Shown piece by piece: positions 15,472-24,368 of a stretch of 64,000 bases of DNA. The number at the start of each line of letters is the position of its first letter. The first letter of the stretch is position 1. The notes under the pieces were generated by a model. The model was not told where the DNA came from. It worked only from the letters and a program-made list of their open reading frames with translations, and ran no database searches. The stretch is from Phycisphaerae bacterium. GTDB lineage: Bacteria > Planctomycetota > Phycisphaerae > UBA1845. Where the stretch lies: NCBI GenBank assembly GCA_022072505.1, contig JAJVHU010000018.1, forward strand, positions 1 to 64,000, in the 5' to 3' direction. The position numbers were made by a program, and so were the translations under genes.

Positions 15472-17325
15472 ATGACGACACGATGCATGCCGCGCCCCGA
15501 CAGCGGGCGCTGCGGTCCGGTGCGATGCGCGCCCGGTCCCGAGTTCAGCGAAGAACGATGCCGAAGCGCCTGTCGCCGGCGCGGACGGAGCTGGGGCCCG
15601 TCCTCGGCGATCGTCGGTCTGATCCTCCTCTGCTTTTCCGGATGCACGTGGGAGACGCGGGATCCGCGGCGGCGGGATCTGGGGGTCGCGGCGAAGTCCG
15701 CGGAAGGCGCAGGCTCGGCGAGTTTCCGCGACACGGTCGGCGAGCTGGCGACGTTTCACGGTCTTGCGCCGATGAAGGTCCAGGGTTACGGACTGGTCAT
15801 CGGCCTGGGCGACGGCGGATCGACGGAGTGCCCGCCTCAGATCCTCAACCGCCTGGCGCAGCAGATCGAAAAGCGCTACCCTCTGCGCAGCAACCGGGTG
15901 GGGATGGTGAGTCTGACCCCGGAGCGCCTCATCCGCGATCCGGATACAGCCGTCGTCCTTGTCGAGGGGATGATCCCCGCGGCAACGACAAAAGGATCCA
16001 CGTTCGACGTGTACGTGTCCGCCGTCCCGAACACCGGCGTGAAGTCGCTGCGCGGCGGGCGCTTGTATTCGTGCGAGCTTGAGTATGCCGTGCAGGTGAG
16101 CACGCCAACCGAGCGCGTCAACGTTTTGTCGGGGCGCTCGCTGGCGGAGGCCGCCGGTCCGCTCTTCCTCAACCCTTTCGCGGAAGAGGGCGAGGGCGGG
16201 ACGCAGCCGGACCTGACCCGGGCCTTTGTGCCGGGCGGCGGGCGCGTGATGGAGGACCGCCGCCTGCGCCTCGTGCTGACCGAGCCTTCCGCCAGCACCG
16301 CGATGCGCATCGAGAACCGCATTAACGCGAAGTTCGGCGGCGGCGGAAAGATCGCCGACGCCCTCTCGCCGACGTTCGTTCAGCTTTCGATCCCGGACGC
16401 CTACCGCGACGAGCCCGGGCATTTCATGCTCCTCGTGCGGCATCTTTTCCTCCCGGATCATGACGGCTTCGTCGCTCAGCGCTGCCGCGATCTGGCCGCC
16501 GAACTCGTTCAACCGGATGCGCCGCATGCCGCGATCTCCGTCGCCTTCGAGGGCGTGGGTCTGTCGGCGATGCCGGTGCTCACCGAGTTGTACGCGCACA
16601 AGAAGGACTACGTGGCGTTCCACGCCGCCGCCGCGGGGCTGCGCCTCGGCGACGACGTGGCGGTCACCGCCCTTGCCCGCGTCGCGGAGGACCAGACCAG
16701 CCTGCTGCGCTTTCAGGCGATCCGCGCCCTGGCGACCAACCCGAAGCTCCGCTCCCCCCTGGCGCCGTTGCGGAAGCTGCTCGACGACGACGACCCTCGG
16801 GTCCGCATCGAAGCCTACGAGGCGCTGGTGAAACTCGAGGATCCGATGATCGATCGCAACATCGTGGGCGATGACAATTTCATCCTCGACTGCGTACCCG
16901 GCGCGCGGTCGCCGATCATTTACGCAAGGCGAACGCAGGAGCGGCGGATCGCTCTGCTCGGAGACGGCGTCGAGTGTCGCGCGCCGGTCTTCTACCGGGC
17001 GCCGGACGGCGCCTTGATGATCAACGCCGACGCCGGCGCGGAAAGCCTGACGCTGCTGCGGACGGTCCCGCATACCGGCAACGCCTCGCCGCCGGTGCCC
17101 GCCTCGCCGGAAGTGGCGAGCCTGGTGCGCATGCTCGGCAACGACGTTCAGCAGGTGCAGGGCCGCGTCACCGGACTGGGGCTGGATTACACCGCCGTCG
17201 TTCACGCCCTGCACACGCTCTGCGCGGAGCACACGATCAACGCCCAGTTCGTCTTCGAGGAGGAAAACCTCGCCGAGCTTTTCGGCCCGCGCGAGCGCTC
17301 GGGCAGACCGGAATCCGAACTGTAG
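15472..17325 (+). CDS. FlgI-domain lipoprotein with HEAT-like repeats
   Basis: About 617 residues. A lipoprotein signal SSAIVGLILLCFSGC (Cys about 58) follows an unusually long basic leader, so the true start may lie further in. Residues 90-300 match the P-ring protein FlgI: YGLVIGLGDGGSTECPPQIL, NRVGMVSLTPERLIRDPDTA, VVLVEGMIPAATTKGSTFDV, LRGGRLY and AAGPLFLNPFA. Then come alpha-helical repeats of HEAT type (about 380-480: DDVAVTALARVAEDQTSLLR, RKLLDDDDPRVRIEAYEAL) and a C-terminal FlgI-like segment (APVFYRAPDGALMINADAGA) ending VQGRVTGLGLDYTAV. No flagellar genes are near. It could be a P-ring variant or a ring protein of another envelope machine. A GTG or TTG inside the leader is a possible start. 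Confidence 0.78.
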   Translation: MTTRCMPRPDSGRCGPVRCAPGPEFSEERCRSACRRRGRSWGPSSAIVGLILLCFSGCTWETRDPRRRDLGVAAKSAEGAGSASFRDTVGELATFHGLAPMKVQGYGLVIGLGDGGSTECPPQILNRLAQQIEKRYPLRSNRVGMVSLTPERLIRDPDTAVVLVEGMIPAATTKGSTFDVYVSAVPNTGVKSLRGGRLYSCELEYAVQVSTPTERVNVLSGRSLAEAAGPLFLNPFAEEGEGGTQPDLTRAFVPGGGRVMEDRRLRLVLTEPSASTAMRIENRINAKFGGGGKIADALSPTFVQLSIPDAYRDEPGHFMLLVRHLFLPDHDGFVAQRCRDLAAELVQPDAPHAAISVAFEGVGLSAMPVLTELYAHKKDYVAFHAAAAGLRLGDDVAVTALARVAEDQTSLLRFQAIRALATNPKLRSPLAPLRKLLDDDDPRVRIEAYEALVKLEDPMIDRNIVGDDNFILDCVPGARSPIIYARRTQERRIALLGDGVECRAPVFYRAPDGALMINADAGAESLTLLRTVPHTGNASPPVPASPEVASLVRMLGNDVQQVQGRVTGLGLDYTAVVHALHTLCAEHTINAQFVFEEENLAELFGPRERSGRPESEL

Positions 17326-17359
17326 CGCCGTGCCTCAGGAATCGTGCGACGCCGGCATG

Positions 17360-17385
17360 ACCGAGCCGCGCCTGTAAAGGAAGCG
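17360..17385 (+). repeat. fragment of the 81-bp MITE-like element
   Basis: ACCGAGCCGCGCCTGTAAAG followed by GAAGCG sits in the 84-bp gap between two convergent genes. Confidence 0.6.
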
Positions 17386-17409
17386 GATCCGACGCCGAGC
17401 AGCAGCGGA

Positions 17410-18882
17410 TCACCCCCCCTCCGTGGAGGTGACGGCGGGGGCGGTCGGCGCATCAGCGTTCGCGTCTTCTCCGTCGATCGTCGAGGCTTGCAGGAACGCC
17501 GCCACGGCGAGCGCCGCGACTTCATGACCCGCGGGGCTGAAGTGGTCGTCATACGTGAAGTAAACCTGCGTGCCGGAGGCCGCAGCCCGTCGCAACGGCT
17601 CGGTCAGGCTCAAAAATGCGACGCCGCTTTCCTCGCAGAATTCGCGCGTCAGCGACTCTTTCACATCAAGCCCCGCCAGCAGCCGCTGCACGAACTCCGC
17701 GGACGGCGGCAGCTCCTCCTTGGCGCGCAGCATCGCAAAATCACGCACCGTCGCGGCGGGCAATTCGCCGGCGATCGGCAGAACGACGTGAGGCTTGCTC
17801 GGGGCGTAGATCAGGCAGAATCTCGCCCCCGCCGCGTCGCACCGCTCCTTCATGCGCCGGACAAGCGTCCGGATCGCCTCCCACGGTTCCGAACCCTCGA
17901 CCGACTCCCGGGTCTGATACAGGTCGAGCATCAGGTTCGGCGAGAACGCATAAGGCTTCGCCGCCGGACCCGCCGGCGCCCGCAGCGGCATCCACGCGAG
18001 CGCCGCGCCGCCGCGGATCGGACCGTCGGCGTTCATCCGACCGAGCGTGCCGACGATCGCCGCGTCGAGGCGCTGAAGGAGCGGCGATTGCTTGAAGAAC
18101 TTGCTGAATTCAGACTCCGGCTCCTCCCGAAGCTCCGCCGCGCGAAAGTCGTTCTCCTCGTACAACAGGCACAGTACGACGTTCGGTTTCAGCGACAGCC
18201 CCACCTCTTCCAACGAGGCCAGGTAATTCTGCGGCGCGTACCCCGACATGCCGAGGTTGTACACCGTCAGACCGGTGAACTCCGCCAGCCGCGCCGGCCA
18301 CGGATGCTCATCCGACACCTTCGACCCCTCGGCGTACGAATCCCCCAGCACGACGACGTCATATTGCGGGAGATCCGTCGCGTTGCGGAACCCGCGACGA
18401 TCACACGTCAGCGTCGCCGCAAAATCCGGGAACCCCGGCGGAATGACTTCGTACGAGCGGGTCGCCTCAGGCACGTCGCGCACGATCAGCTCGGCCGCGC
18501 CATCTTCAGGCGCCCGAAACCCGGGCGGTCGATGATATGCGAGCGTGTCCTTGATGTAGTACTCGGGCGCGCCCCGCCGAAGCACGAGATCCACGGCGCA
18601 TGTCGGAAGGAAGACGAGAGCGCACGCCGCCCCCACCCCCAGCAGCCGCCGCCGCCGGCTCCGCGGAGTCGCCCCCGTCCCGACGACGAGCCCCCCCGCG
18701 GAAATCAACCCCACCCCGATGATCCACGTGAAGTGCTCCCGGGAATAACGCCCCAGCAGCACGTGACGGTCACGCGCGACCAGCGTCGCCACGTCGCTGG
18801 GGATCAGCCACAGCCCAAGGTTGACCGCCGCCGCAATCATCGCCAGCGCGACCCTGCGAACCTTCAACTCACGTTGCGTCAT
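17410..18882 (-). CDS. membrane-anchored SGNH/GDSL-type hydrolase
   Basis: About 490 residues from the ATG at 18882 (MTQRELKVRRVALAM), preceded by GGAG; the longer upstream frame adds non-conserved residues. Two N-terminal membrane helices are visible (VALAMIAAAVNLGLWLIP and WIIGVGLISAGGLVVGTG), perhaps a third near LLGVGAACALVFLPT. The outer domain is an SGNH hydrolase: YDVVVLGDSYAEG (block I, nucleophile Ser), VYNLGMSGYAPQNYL (block II Gly), VLCLLYEENDF (block III Asn) and YDDHFSPAGHEV (block V Asp-His). Related proteins act as O-acetyl esterases or acetyltransferase-like enzymes on surface glycans; the exact reaction cannot be read here. The C-terminal 20 residues are Ala/Thr-rich and probably disordered. 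Confidence 0.82.
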   Translation of the reverse strand: MTQRELKVRRVALAMIAAAVNLGLWLIPSDVATLVARDRHVLLGRYSREHFTWIIGVGLISAGGLVVGTGATPRSRRRRLLGVGAACALVFLPTCAVDLVLRRGAPEYYIKDTLAYHRPPGFRAPEDGAAELIVRDVPEATRSYEVIPPGFPDFAATLTCDRRGFRNATDLPQYDVVVLGDSYAEGSKVSDEHPWPARLAEFTGLTVYNLGMSGYAPQNYLASLEEVGLSLKPNVVLCLLYEENDFRAAELREEPESEFSKFFKQSPLLQRLDAAIVGTLGRMNADGPIRGGAALAWMPLRAPAGPAAKPYAFSPNLMLDLYQTRESVEGSEPWEAIRTLVRRMKERCDAAGARFCLIYAPSKPHVVLPIAGELPAATVRDFAMLRAKEELPPSAEFVQRLLAGLDVKESLTREFCEESGVAFLSLTEPLRRAAASGTQVYFTYDDHFSPAGHEVAALAVAAFLQASTIDGEDANADAPTAPAVTSTEGG

Positions 18883-19089
18883 GCTCCATCCCCGTCGTCG
18901 CACCCCTGAAACGATCTCAAATCCGTCGCCCAGGGGCCGCAGCCGCACTCAACCGGGGAGGCATGATACGAATACCGGGCACTTCCGGCGAATCCGGCGA
19001 CGCACGCTCACGAAGTCGCCCGCCTTCGGCCTGGAGCCGGCGGCATCGCCGCTGCCGACCCGCCGGCAAACTCGGGAAACGCCTCGGTT

Positions 19090-19118
19090 TGAGTCGCGCA
19101 TTCTTCCGACATACAATC
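19090..19118 (+). promoter_or_regulatory. sigma-70-type promoter for the tatA pair
   Basis: TTGAGT and TACAAT are separated by exactly 17 bases. The predicted transcript begins about 60 bases before the first TatA start. Confidence 0.65.
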
Positions 19119-19185
19119 AGGAAGTCCTGCGGAAGGTCGGCGGCACGACATGACCGGCCGGCCGTCGGATGCGAGGAGTTCCGTC

Positions 19186-19371
19186 ATGTCCTGGGGCATG
19201 TGCATTCCGGCATTCCTGGAGTTGCCGGGCGGCGGGGAGTGGCTGCTGATCGCGTTGATCGGCTTGCTGATCTTCGGCCGCAGACTGCCGGAAACGGCGC
19301 GGTCGCTAGGCCGCGGCATCGCCGCATTCAAGGAAGGCCTGCGCGACGCGCGGGACGAGACTGAAAGGTAA
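19186..19371 (+). CDS. tatA: twin-arginine translocase TatA/TatE family protein, first copy
   Basis: A 61-residue protein with the standard TatA layout: a short outer segment, one membrane helix (EWLLIALIGLLIFG), the FGRRLPE hinge, then an amphipathic helix (TARSLGRGIAAFKEGLRDAR). The ATG at 19186 follows GAGGAG by eight bases and is preferred over an upstream in-frame ATG at 19150. TatA oligomers form the pore for folded proteins that carry twin-arginine signals; the PhoX-like protein at 7394-8887 is a plausible client. The second copy starts 4 bp later, so the two form one operon. No TatC is present in the window. Confidence 0.92.
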   Translation: MSWGMCIPAFLELPGGGEWLLIALIGLLIFGRRLPETARSLGRGIAAFKEGLRDARDETER

Positions 19372-19375
19372 ACCG

Positions 19376-19636
19376 ATGAATGTTCCTGCGATCCTCGGCC
19401 TGCCCGCCGGAAGTGAGTGGTTGCTGATCGCCCTGGTCGCGCTCCTGTTGTTCGGAAGACGACTCCCGGAGGTGGCTCGTTCTTTCGGCAAGAGCATCGT
19501 CGAGTTCAAAAAGGGCATGCGCGACATCAAGGATGACGTCGAGTCCGCGTCGACCGAGGAGCCGAAGCGGTCGTTGCCCGGTGCGGACCCGGCTCCGACA
19601 ACCCCCGCACGATCGGATGACAAGGCCCGCGCCTGA
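19376..19636 (+). CDS. tatA: twin-arginine translocase TatA/TatE family protein, second copy
   Basis: An 86-residue TatA with the same EWLLIALVALLLFGRRLPE core as its neighbour, a longer amphipathic helix (VARSFGKSIVEFKKGMRDIK) and a polar tail rich in Glu, Pro and Ala. AAAGG lies seven bases before the ATG. Paired TatA paralogues are found in several bacteria, where they may differ in client or act as TatA and TatB-like partners; the longer charged tail of this copy would fit a TatB-like job, but there is no direct sign of it. Confidence 0.92.
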   Translation: MNVPAILGLPAGSEWLLIALVALLLFGRRLPEVARSFGKSIVEFKKGMRDIKDDVESASTEEPKRSLPGADPAPTTPARSDDKARA

Positions 19637-19700
19637 CGCGAGGGTGCGGGGTTGAGCGGCGCGAGCGCGCCTCCCGCCGTCTTCAAAGACAAAACTTCCG

Positions 19701-20219
19701 TCACATCGAAACGCGAAACGACCGATCGAATGCCTTGCCGAAATCGTACACGTCGGCGAAATCCTCAAGCGCGTCGCCGGGCTGCTTCTGCATCTGTCCG
19801 CGCTCGATCGCCTCGAAGACGATCCGTCCGAAGTCCAGCGTCGCCCGCACCCCCCATCGTTGGAGCACCGCCCGCGCCATCAGACCCCACTTCTGCATCG
19901 CCAGATCCCGAAGCCCCCAGCACAGGTCGCCTCCGCGGACGTGACGGTTCAGCTTCTCCGGTCCGCCGATCATCTGGATCGCCGACACGACGCGCGGCGG
20001 CAACCCGCCCTCGCCGTGCAACGTCGCCAGATCCTCCCAGTCCAAGCCGTGATCCTCCACGAATTTCGCGAGAAACTCGAACGCCCGCGGCGTCGGCCCG
20101 TGAACCTGCTCGATCGTGTGCGCCAGCCCTTCCCGAACGAATTGCAGCGCCTCCGGCGCGTAGGACGGCGCCCCCTCTCGGATGACCTCGTCGGGTTGTC
20201 GGATCAGCGGCGCTGACAT
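19701..20219 (-). CDS. TIGR04138/Minf_1886 family protein, function unknown
   Basis: A 172-residue soluble protein matching the planctomycete/verrucomicrobial family TIGR04138: APEALQFVREGLAHT, a histidine-containing LATLHGEGGLPP, HVRGGDLCWGLRDLAMQKWG, then a terminal DFADVYDFGKAFDRSF. The HVRGGDLCWGLRD segment and the closing DVYDF motif are the most conserved parts of this family as I recall it. No membrane segment or signal is visible. It is on the opposite strand from the tatA genes and converges with them. No function is known for the family. Confidence 0.75.
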   Translation of the reverse strand: MSAPLIRQPDEVIREGAPSYAPEALQFVREGLAHTIEQVHGPTPRAFEFLAKFVEDHGLDWEDLATLHGEGGLPPRVVSAIQMIGGPEKLNRHVRGGDLCWGLRDLAMQKWGLMARAVLQRWGVRATLDFGRIVFEAIERGQMQKQPGDALEDFADVYDFGKAFDRSFRVSM

Positions 20220-20405
20220 GATTTCGACTCTGACCTCATTCAGGACGCTCCTGAGAAACTGAAACGCGCCCCCCTGCTCTTTTCTGATCCGAGACAGAAC
20301 CCGAATTCAACAACGCCAGCCCCCTGAACCCTCGCGGCGGCCTTCCCGAAACCCCCTCATGTTCTTTTCTCGGCATTGCATCATACGAAACCCCAGCGCC
20401 GCGTT

Positions 20406-21989
20406 TCAACCGGGAGGCCCTTCCTGAGGTTTGTCTCCGCCGCTGTCGGGTTCCACCTCGCGCCGATCGGGCGCCGAAGGTCCGGACCCGCCTTTCTCTT
20501 CCGGGGAACCTGCGTCTTGCGACCGGAGATCAACGCCGCGCCTGACTCGTCGGAAACGCCGGCCCCGACCCGTCGCACTTCCCTCGCCGGGAGGCGTTCC
20601 GCCCGGCGTACCCGTCTCGGAAGAAGTCCCGCCGGCGGTCCCGCCGGAGTCGTCAGCTTTCCTCGGCGGAATCTCCCGACGGACCGTCCTGCGGCGCATC
20701 CGCCCCCGCGACGCGGAACCGGCGTCCCGGGATGCCGGACCACTCCGCTGCGGCGAGGGAGCCGGACGCGGAGGCTCTGGAGAGGCGGATTGCTCTTGCG
20801 ACGGCGGAACCGCCCTTTCAGCCGACGACCGGCCTTCCGAATCCGCCGTCGGCGCACCCGCGCCGTCGGAAGCCCCCGCCTTCGGCGGCGTGCCGTCCTG
20901 ACGCGGTTGACGCCCCTCGAACCCGCGACGCGGCGGACGGGCCGCTTCTCCGCGCCCGCTCTCCACGCCCGCACGCGGACCCTCGACGGGCGCCGCGCGT
21001 TGCGGCTCTCCCGGCAGCACGTCCTCGATCGTCACCGTGATCAGCTTGTCCTCGAACGTCTGAACCTGCACCAACTGCGTCAGAATCTGCCGGTTGACCA
21101 CCACGCCGTCGCCGTGCGCCGTGCGGATCCGAGCGCCGACTCGAGGCAGCTTCTTCGCCAGATCCTCGTACGACTCATGCTCATATCGCAGGCAGCACTT
21201 CAACCGGCCGCAACGCCCGGACACCTTCGACGGGTCCACCGTCTGCTTCTGAAGCTTCGCCATCTTCATCGAGACGGGCTTGAGCGTCTTGAGGAACACC
21301 TTGCAGCAGCATTCCCGACCGCACGTCTCGTAATCCGCCAGAAGGCGAGCCTCGTCCCGCGCGCCGATCTGCACCATCTGAATCCGCGTTTGAAGCTCCG
21401 CCAGCAGATCTCGCACCAGGTCTCGGAAGTCGATCCGACCCTCGGCGCTGAAGTAGAAAATCGCCCGCTCGCCCCCGAAGAGCATCTCGCACTCGATCAC
21501 CTTGATCGGCAGCCCGTGCCGCTTCGCCAGGTCGCGGCAAAGATCCCGGTGCGCCGGGATCACGCTCTGAAGGCGGGCGCACTCGGCCAGATCCGCCCGG
21601 TTCGCTTCCCGAAGGATGCGCCCCGCGTCAAAAAGAAAGGAGTCCTCCCCGCTGTTGCGGACGTACTCGCGCACCTGATCGCGCGTCACCGACTTCGAGC
21701 AGCCGTTGCACACCAGCGAGACCTGCTCGCCGATCTCCAGCCCCCGCGAGGTCTGAATCACCACCCGCGCCCCGCACGTGAACTTCATGTTCGCCGGGTA
21801 CGAAAACTCCCCGATGTGCTTCATGTACCCGTAACGAACCGCCGTCGTCGGGTAGACCTTCTCCAACCCGTTCCCGCAGCGCGAGTCCTCCTCCCCCGAA
21901 CCGCACGAGGAGCAGCCCGCCCGCGCCTTATGCTCCGGCTCAAAGACCGGCAGCGATTGCAATATTTCGTCTATGTTGATTCGAACCAA
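20406..21989 (-). CDS. PSP1-domain (RicT/YaaT-like) protein with long disordered tail
   Basis: About 527 residues from a TTG at 21989, preceded by GGGAG eight bases away; a TTG at 22022 would add 11 residues. Residues 60-320 form the PSP1 domain: DSFLFDAGRILREANRADLA, IKVIECEMLFGGERAIFYFS, RDLVRDLLAELQTRIQMVQI, and the cysteine-rich ETCGRECCCKVFLKTLKPVS and VSGRCGRLKCCLRYEHESY. In Bacillus the homologue RicT is part of an iron-sulphur complex that affects RNase Y and mRNA processing. A further N-terminal cluster (AGCSSCGSG, RCG) may bind metal. The last 190 residues are Pro, Arg, Ser, Gly-rich and look disordered. It is not next to the DNA polymerase tau/delta genes that often accompany ricT. 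Confidence 0.88.
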   Translation of the reverse strand: MVRINIDEILQSLPVFEPEHKARAGCSSCGSGEEDSRCGNGLEKVYPTTAVRYGYMKHIGEFSYPANMKFTCGARVVIQTSRGLEIGEQVSLVCNGCSKSVTRDQVREYVRNSGEDSFLFDAGRILREANRADLAECARLQSVIPAHRDLCRDLAKRHGLPIKVIECEMLFGGERAIFYFSAEGRIDFRDLVRDLLAELQTRIQMVQIGARDEARLLADYETCGRECCCKVFLKTLKPVSMKMAKLQKQTVDPSKVSGRCGRLKCCLRYEHESYEDLAKKLPRVGARIRTAHGDGVVVNRQILTQLVQVQTFEDKLITVTIEDVLPGEPQRAAPVEGPRAGVESGRGEAARPPRRGFEGRQPRQDGTPPKAGASDGAGAPTADSEGRSSAERAVPPSQEQSASPEPPRPAPSPQRSGPASRDAGSASRGRMRRRTVRREIPPRKADDSGGTAGGTSSETGTPGGTPPGEGSATGRGRRFRRVRRGVDLRSQDAGSPEEKGGSGPSAPDRREVEPDSGGDKPQEGPPG

Positions 21990-22022
21990 AGCAAGACTCC
22001 CGACCGGTCGGCGCACGGCCAA

Positions 22023-22568
22023 CGCCGGGGATTATACGGGCGGCAGGCGCGCCGCAAAACCGATCGCCAGAATAATTGCATTCCTACCACCCAACCGCAC
22101 CGTCAGGAAATGCCGCGACCCGAGTCTCCACAGGACTTCGGTGCAACACGTCTCGCCTGACTCCGATCAACACGCTTCGCCGACGACCCCGCAGGATCGT
22201 CGGACGCATTCGCCTCAATCCCGAAGAACACGTGCGAACGCCCGTTGTTTTGTTTCAATCCCGAAGAGGGCGCAGGGGTCTCGGATGCGTTGGTCTCAAT
22301 CCCGAAGGGATTGCGGCCTCCAGCCCAAGGTTGGACGCCGAAGGCGGCCTACCTTGGGTTCGCGGCGATCCACGCCTCGACCAACCCCAACGGGGTTGCG
22401 CCGGGTTGAAAGGGTTGCATCGGGCGCCGCGACCCCGTTGGGGTCGAGGAGCGCCGCGCGCCGCGGCGCACCGGAGTCAGATGGAGATTCAGGTGCTGCG
22501 CTCCCCCGAGGATTCCGCCCCTCGCCGCCGACCGCCACGATCTTTGCGGGGGCGACGCCTTCCTTCCG
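22023..22568. other. 546-bp spacer of palindromic repeats
   Basis: No gene is supported. It contains three TCAATCCCGAAG units (22216, 22257, 22297), nested palindromes such as AATCCCGAAGGGATT, AACCCCAACGGGGTT and CGACCCCGTTGGGGTCG, a longer imperfect hairpin around 22324-22353, and an inverted copy of the ACTCCGGTGCGC dispersed element. Confidence 0.7.
22452..22492 (-). repeat. dispersed element with ACTCCGGTGCGC core, inverted copy
   Basis: On the minus strand it reads CTGAATCTCCATCTGACTCC, then GGTGCGCCGCGGCGCGCGGC, matching 9723-9765 with few changes. A degenerate relative lies at about 22121-22146. Confidence 0.75.
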
Positions 22569-24368
22569 TCACGGCTGAACGCTCCCGTCCGTCGGACGCA
22601 CGTTCCACAACAACGGAACCAGCAGCGACGTCACTATCCACATCGTCACATTCAGGGGGATCCCGACCCGGAAATAATCCGTGAAACGATATCCCCCCGG
22701 TCCGTAGACCATCAGGTTCGTCGCATAACCGATCGGCGTCGAAAAACTCGCCGACGCCGCCATCATGATTGTCACCGCAAAGGGCGTGAAGTCGATCCCG
22801 AGGCGCTGCGAAGCCGAAAACGCGATCGGAAACACCAGCGCCGCCGCCGCGTTGTTCGTGATCAACTCCGTTAGAACCATCGTCACGCCGTACACGACGA
22901 AGATCAGCAGCCAGGGGTGACTTCCCGCCATCGCAATGATGTCCGACGCCAGCACCGTCGCAAGTCCGCTGTCCTCCACGGCGTACCCCAGCCCCATCGA
23001 GGCCGCGATGATCGTCAGCACCTGCCAGTCCACCGATCGCCGCGCCACCGTCGTCGTGCAGCACCGCGTGATGATCATCAACCCCGCCGCCAGCATCGCC
23101 GCGTGCATCATCGGCAGGAGATTCGTCCCCGCCGCCAGCACCATCGCGCCGAGGATCGCCACCGCCACGATCGCCCGGTCGTGCCGCGGCGGCGTTGAGT
23201 CCTCCACCTGACTCACCAGGTAGAAATCCCGCGAATTTCGATGCTGCTCGACGAACGACGGCGGGGCCTCCAGCAGCAGGGTGTCGCCCGCCTCCACGAT
23301 GATGTCGCCGATCTTCCTGCGGATCCGCTCCCCGTTGCGACCCACCGCGATCACCGCCGCGCCGTACGTCGTCCGGAATCGTGCGTCGCGGATCGTCTGC
23401 CCCACGATCTTGCACGTGTTCGACACGACCGCCTCGATCAGCCCTCGCTTCGACCGCGGCGCGTCCAGCTTGAACACCTGGTTCGTCGCCGGAAGCAGCC
23501 CGCGGATCCTCTGAAGATCCACGATCGACTCGACGATCCCCGCGAACACCAGGCGGTCTCCGCCCGACAACCGCTCCTGCGGACCCACCGCCGGCAGCAC
23601 CCGACCCTCCCGCTCGATTTCGATCAGGTACATCCCCGGCAGATGCCGCAACCCGGCTTCCTCGATCGACTTCCCCGCGACCGGACCCCCGGGCTCCACC
23701 ATCATTTCCACCGTGTACTCGCGCGGATCATCCTGCACGCTGATGACCGGCTTGCGATCCGGAAGCAACCGCCGGATGAAGAAGATCAGGTACAACAGAC
23801 CCAGCACCGCGCAGGGGAGACCGATCCACGTCACCGTGAACATCCCCAACCCGCGCTCCCACCCCGGCTGCTTCTGCAACATGCCGTTGACCACAAGGTT
23901 GGTGCTCGTCCCGATCAACGTGCAGGTTCCGCCGAGAATCGTCGCGTAACTCAGCGGGATCAGCAGCTTCGACACCGAAAACCGACACTTCTTCGCCCAC
24001 TCGCTGACCACCGGAAGCATCATCGCCACCAGCGGCGTGTTGTTCATGAACCCGCTCATCAGACAGGTCGGCACCGTCAAGCGCACCACGGCGGATTGAA
24101 GCGTTTTGGGGAACCCGAGGATCCGTTGCGCCACGTACCCGATGCCGCCCGTCTCCCGCAGACCCGCGACGACGATGTACAAAACCCCGACCGTCACCAT
24201 GCCTTCGTTCGACAACCCCGCCAGCGCCCGCTCCGCCGACAGCACCCGGAACAGCATCAGCAGCGTCACCCCGCCGATCAGCACGATGTCCGGCGCGATC
24301 CGGGTGAAGATCAGCACCCCCAGAATCACGCCGATCACACCCAGCGTAAACCACGCTTCCCAGCCCAT
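22569..24368 (-). CDS. SLC13/DASS-type anion transporter with central TrkA_C domains
   Basis: A 599-residue polytopic membrane protein. The ATG at 24368 (MGWEAWFTLGVIG) follows GAGGGA and begins directly with the first helix. N-terminal membrane half: RIAPDIVLIGGVTLLMLFRV, SGFMNNTPLVAMMLPVV (the SNNTPxV-like sodium/substrate motif) and ATILGGTCTLIGTSTNLVVN. Residues about 210-390 hold two TrkA_C (RCK_C) regulatory domains (VEPGGPVAGKSIEEAGL, GDRLVFAGIVESIVDLQ, VGQTIRDARFRTTYGAAVIA). The second membrane half has AGTNLLPMMHAAMLAAGLMI, TELITNNAAAALVFPIA and SFSTPIGYATNLMVYGPGG. Related proteins move sulphate, dicarboxylates or other anions; the substrate cannot be fixed from sequence. It stands alone. 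Confidence 0.9.
   Translation of the reverse strand: MGWEAWFTLGVIGVILGVLIFTRIAPDIVLIGGVTLLMLFRVLSAERALAGLSNEGMVTVGVLYIVVAGLRETGGIGYVAQRILGFPKTLQSAVVRLTVPTCLMSGFMNNTPLVAMMLPVVSEWAKKCRFSVSKLLIPLSYATILGGTCTLIGTSTNLVVNGMLQKQPGWERGLGMFTVTWIGLPCAVLGLLYLIFFIRRLLPDRKPVISVQDDPREYTVEMMVEPGGPVAGKSIEEAGLRHLPGMYLIEIEREGRVLPAVGPQERLSGGDRLVFAGIVESIVDLQRIRGLLPATNQVFKLDAPRSKRGLIEAVVSNTCKIVGQTIRDARFRTTYGAAVIAVGRNGERIRRKIGDIIVEAGDTLLLEAPPSFVEQHRNSRDFYLVSQVEDSTPPRHDRAIVAVAILGAMVLAAGTNLLPMMHAAMLAAGLMIITRCCTTTVARRSVDWQVLTIIAASMGLGYAVEDSGLATVLASDIIAMAGSHPWLLIFVVYGVTMVLTELITNNAAAALVFPIAFSASQRLGIDFTPFAVTIMMAASASFSTPIGYATNLMVYGPGGYRFTDYFRVGIPLNVTMWIVTSLLVPLLWNVRPTDGSVQP

Noticed and set aside
15472..17325. Flagellar operon
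   Set aside because: Only the FlgI-like domain is present; no other flagellar gene is visible within many kilobases.
22213..22310. Three TCAATCCCGAAG units resembling a CRISPR array
   Set aside because: The units are only about 12 bp and lie 40-45 bp apart, the flanking bases differ, and there are no cas genes. They are better explained as palindromic repeats.
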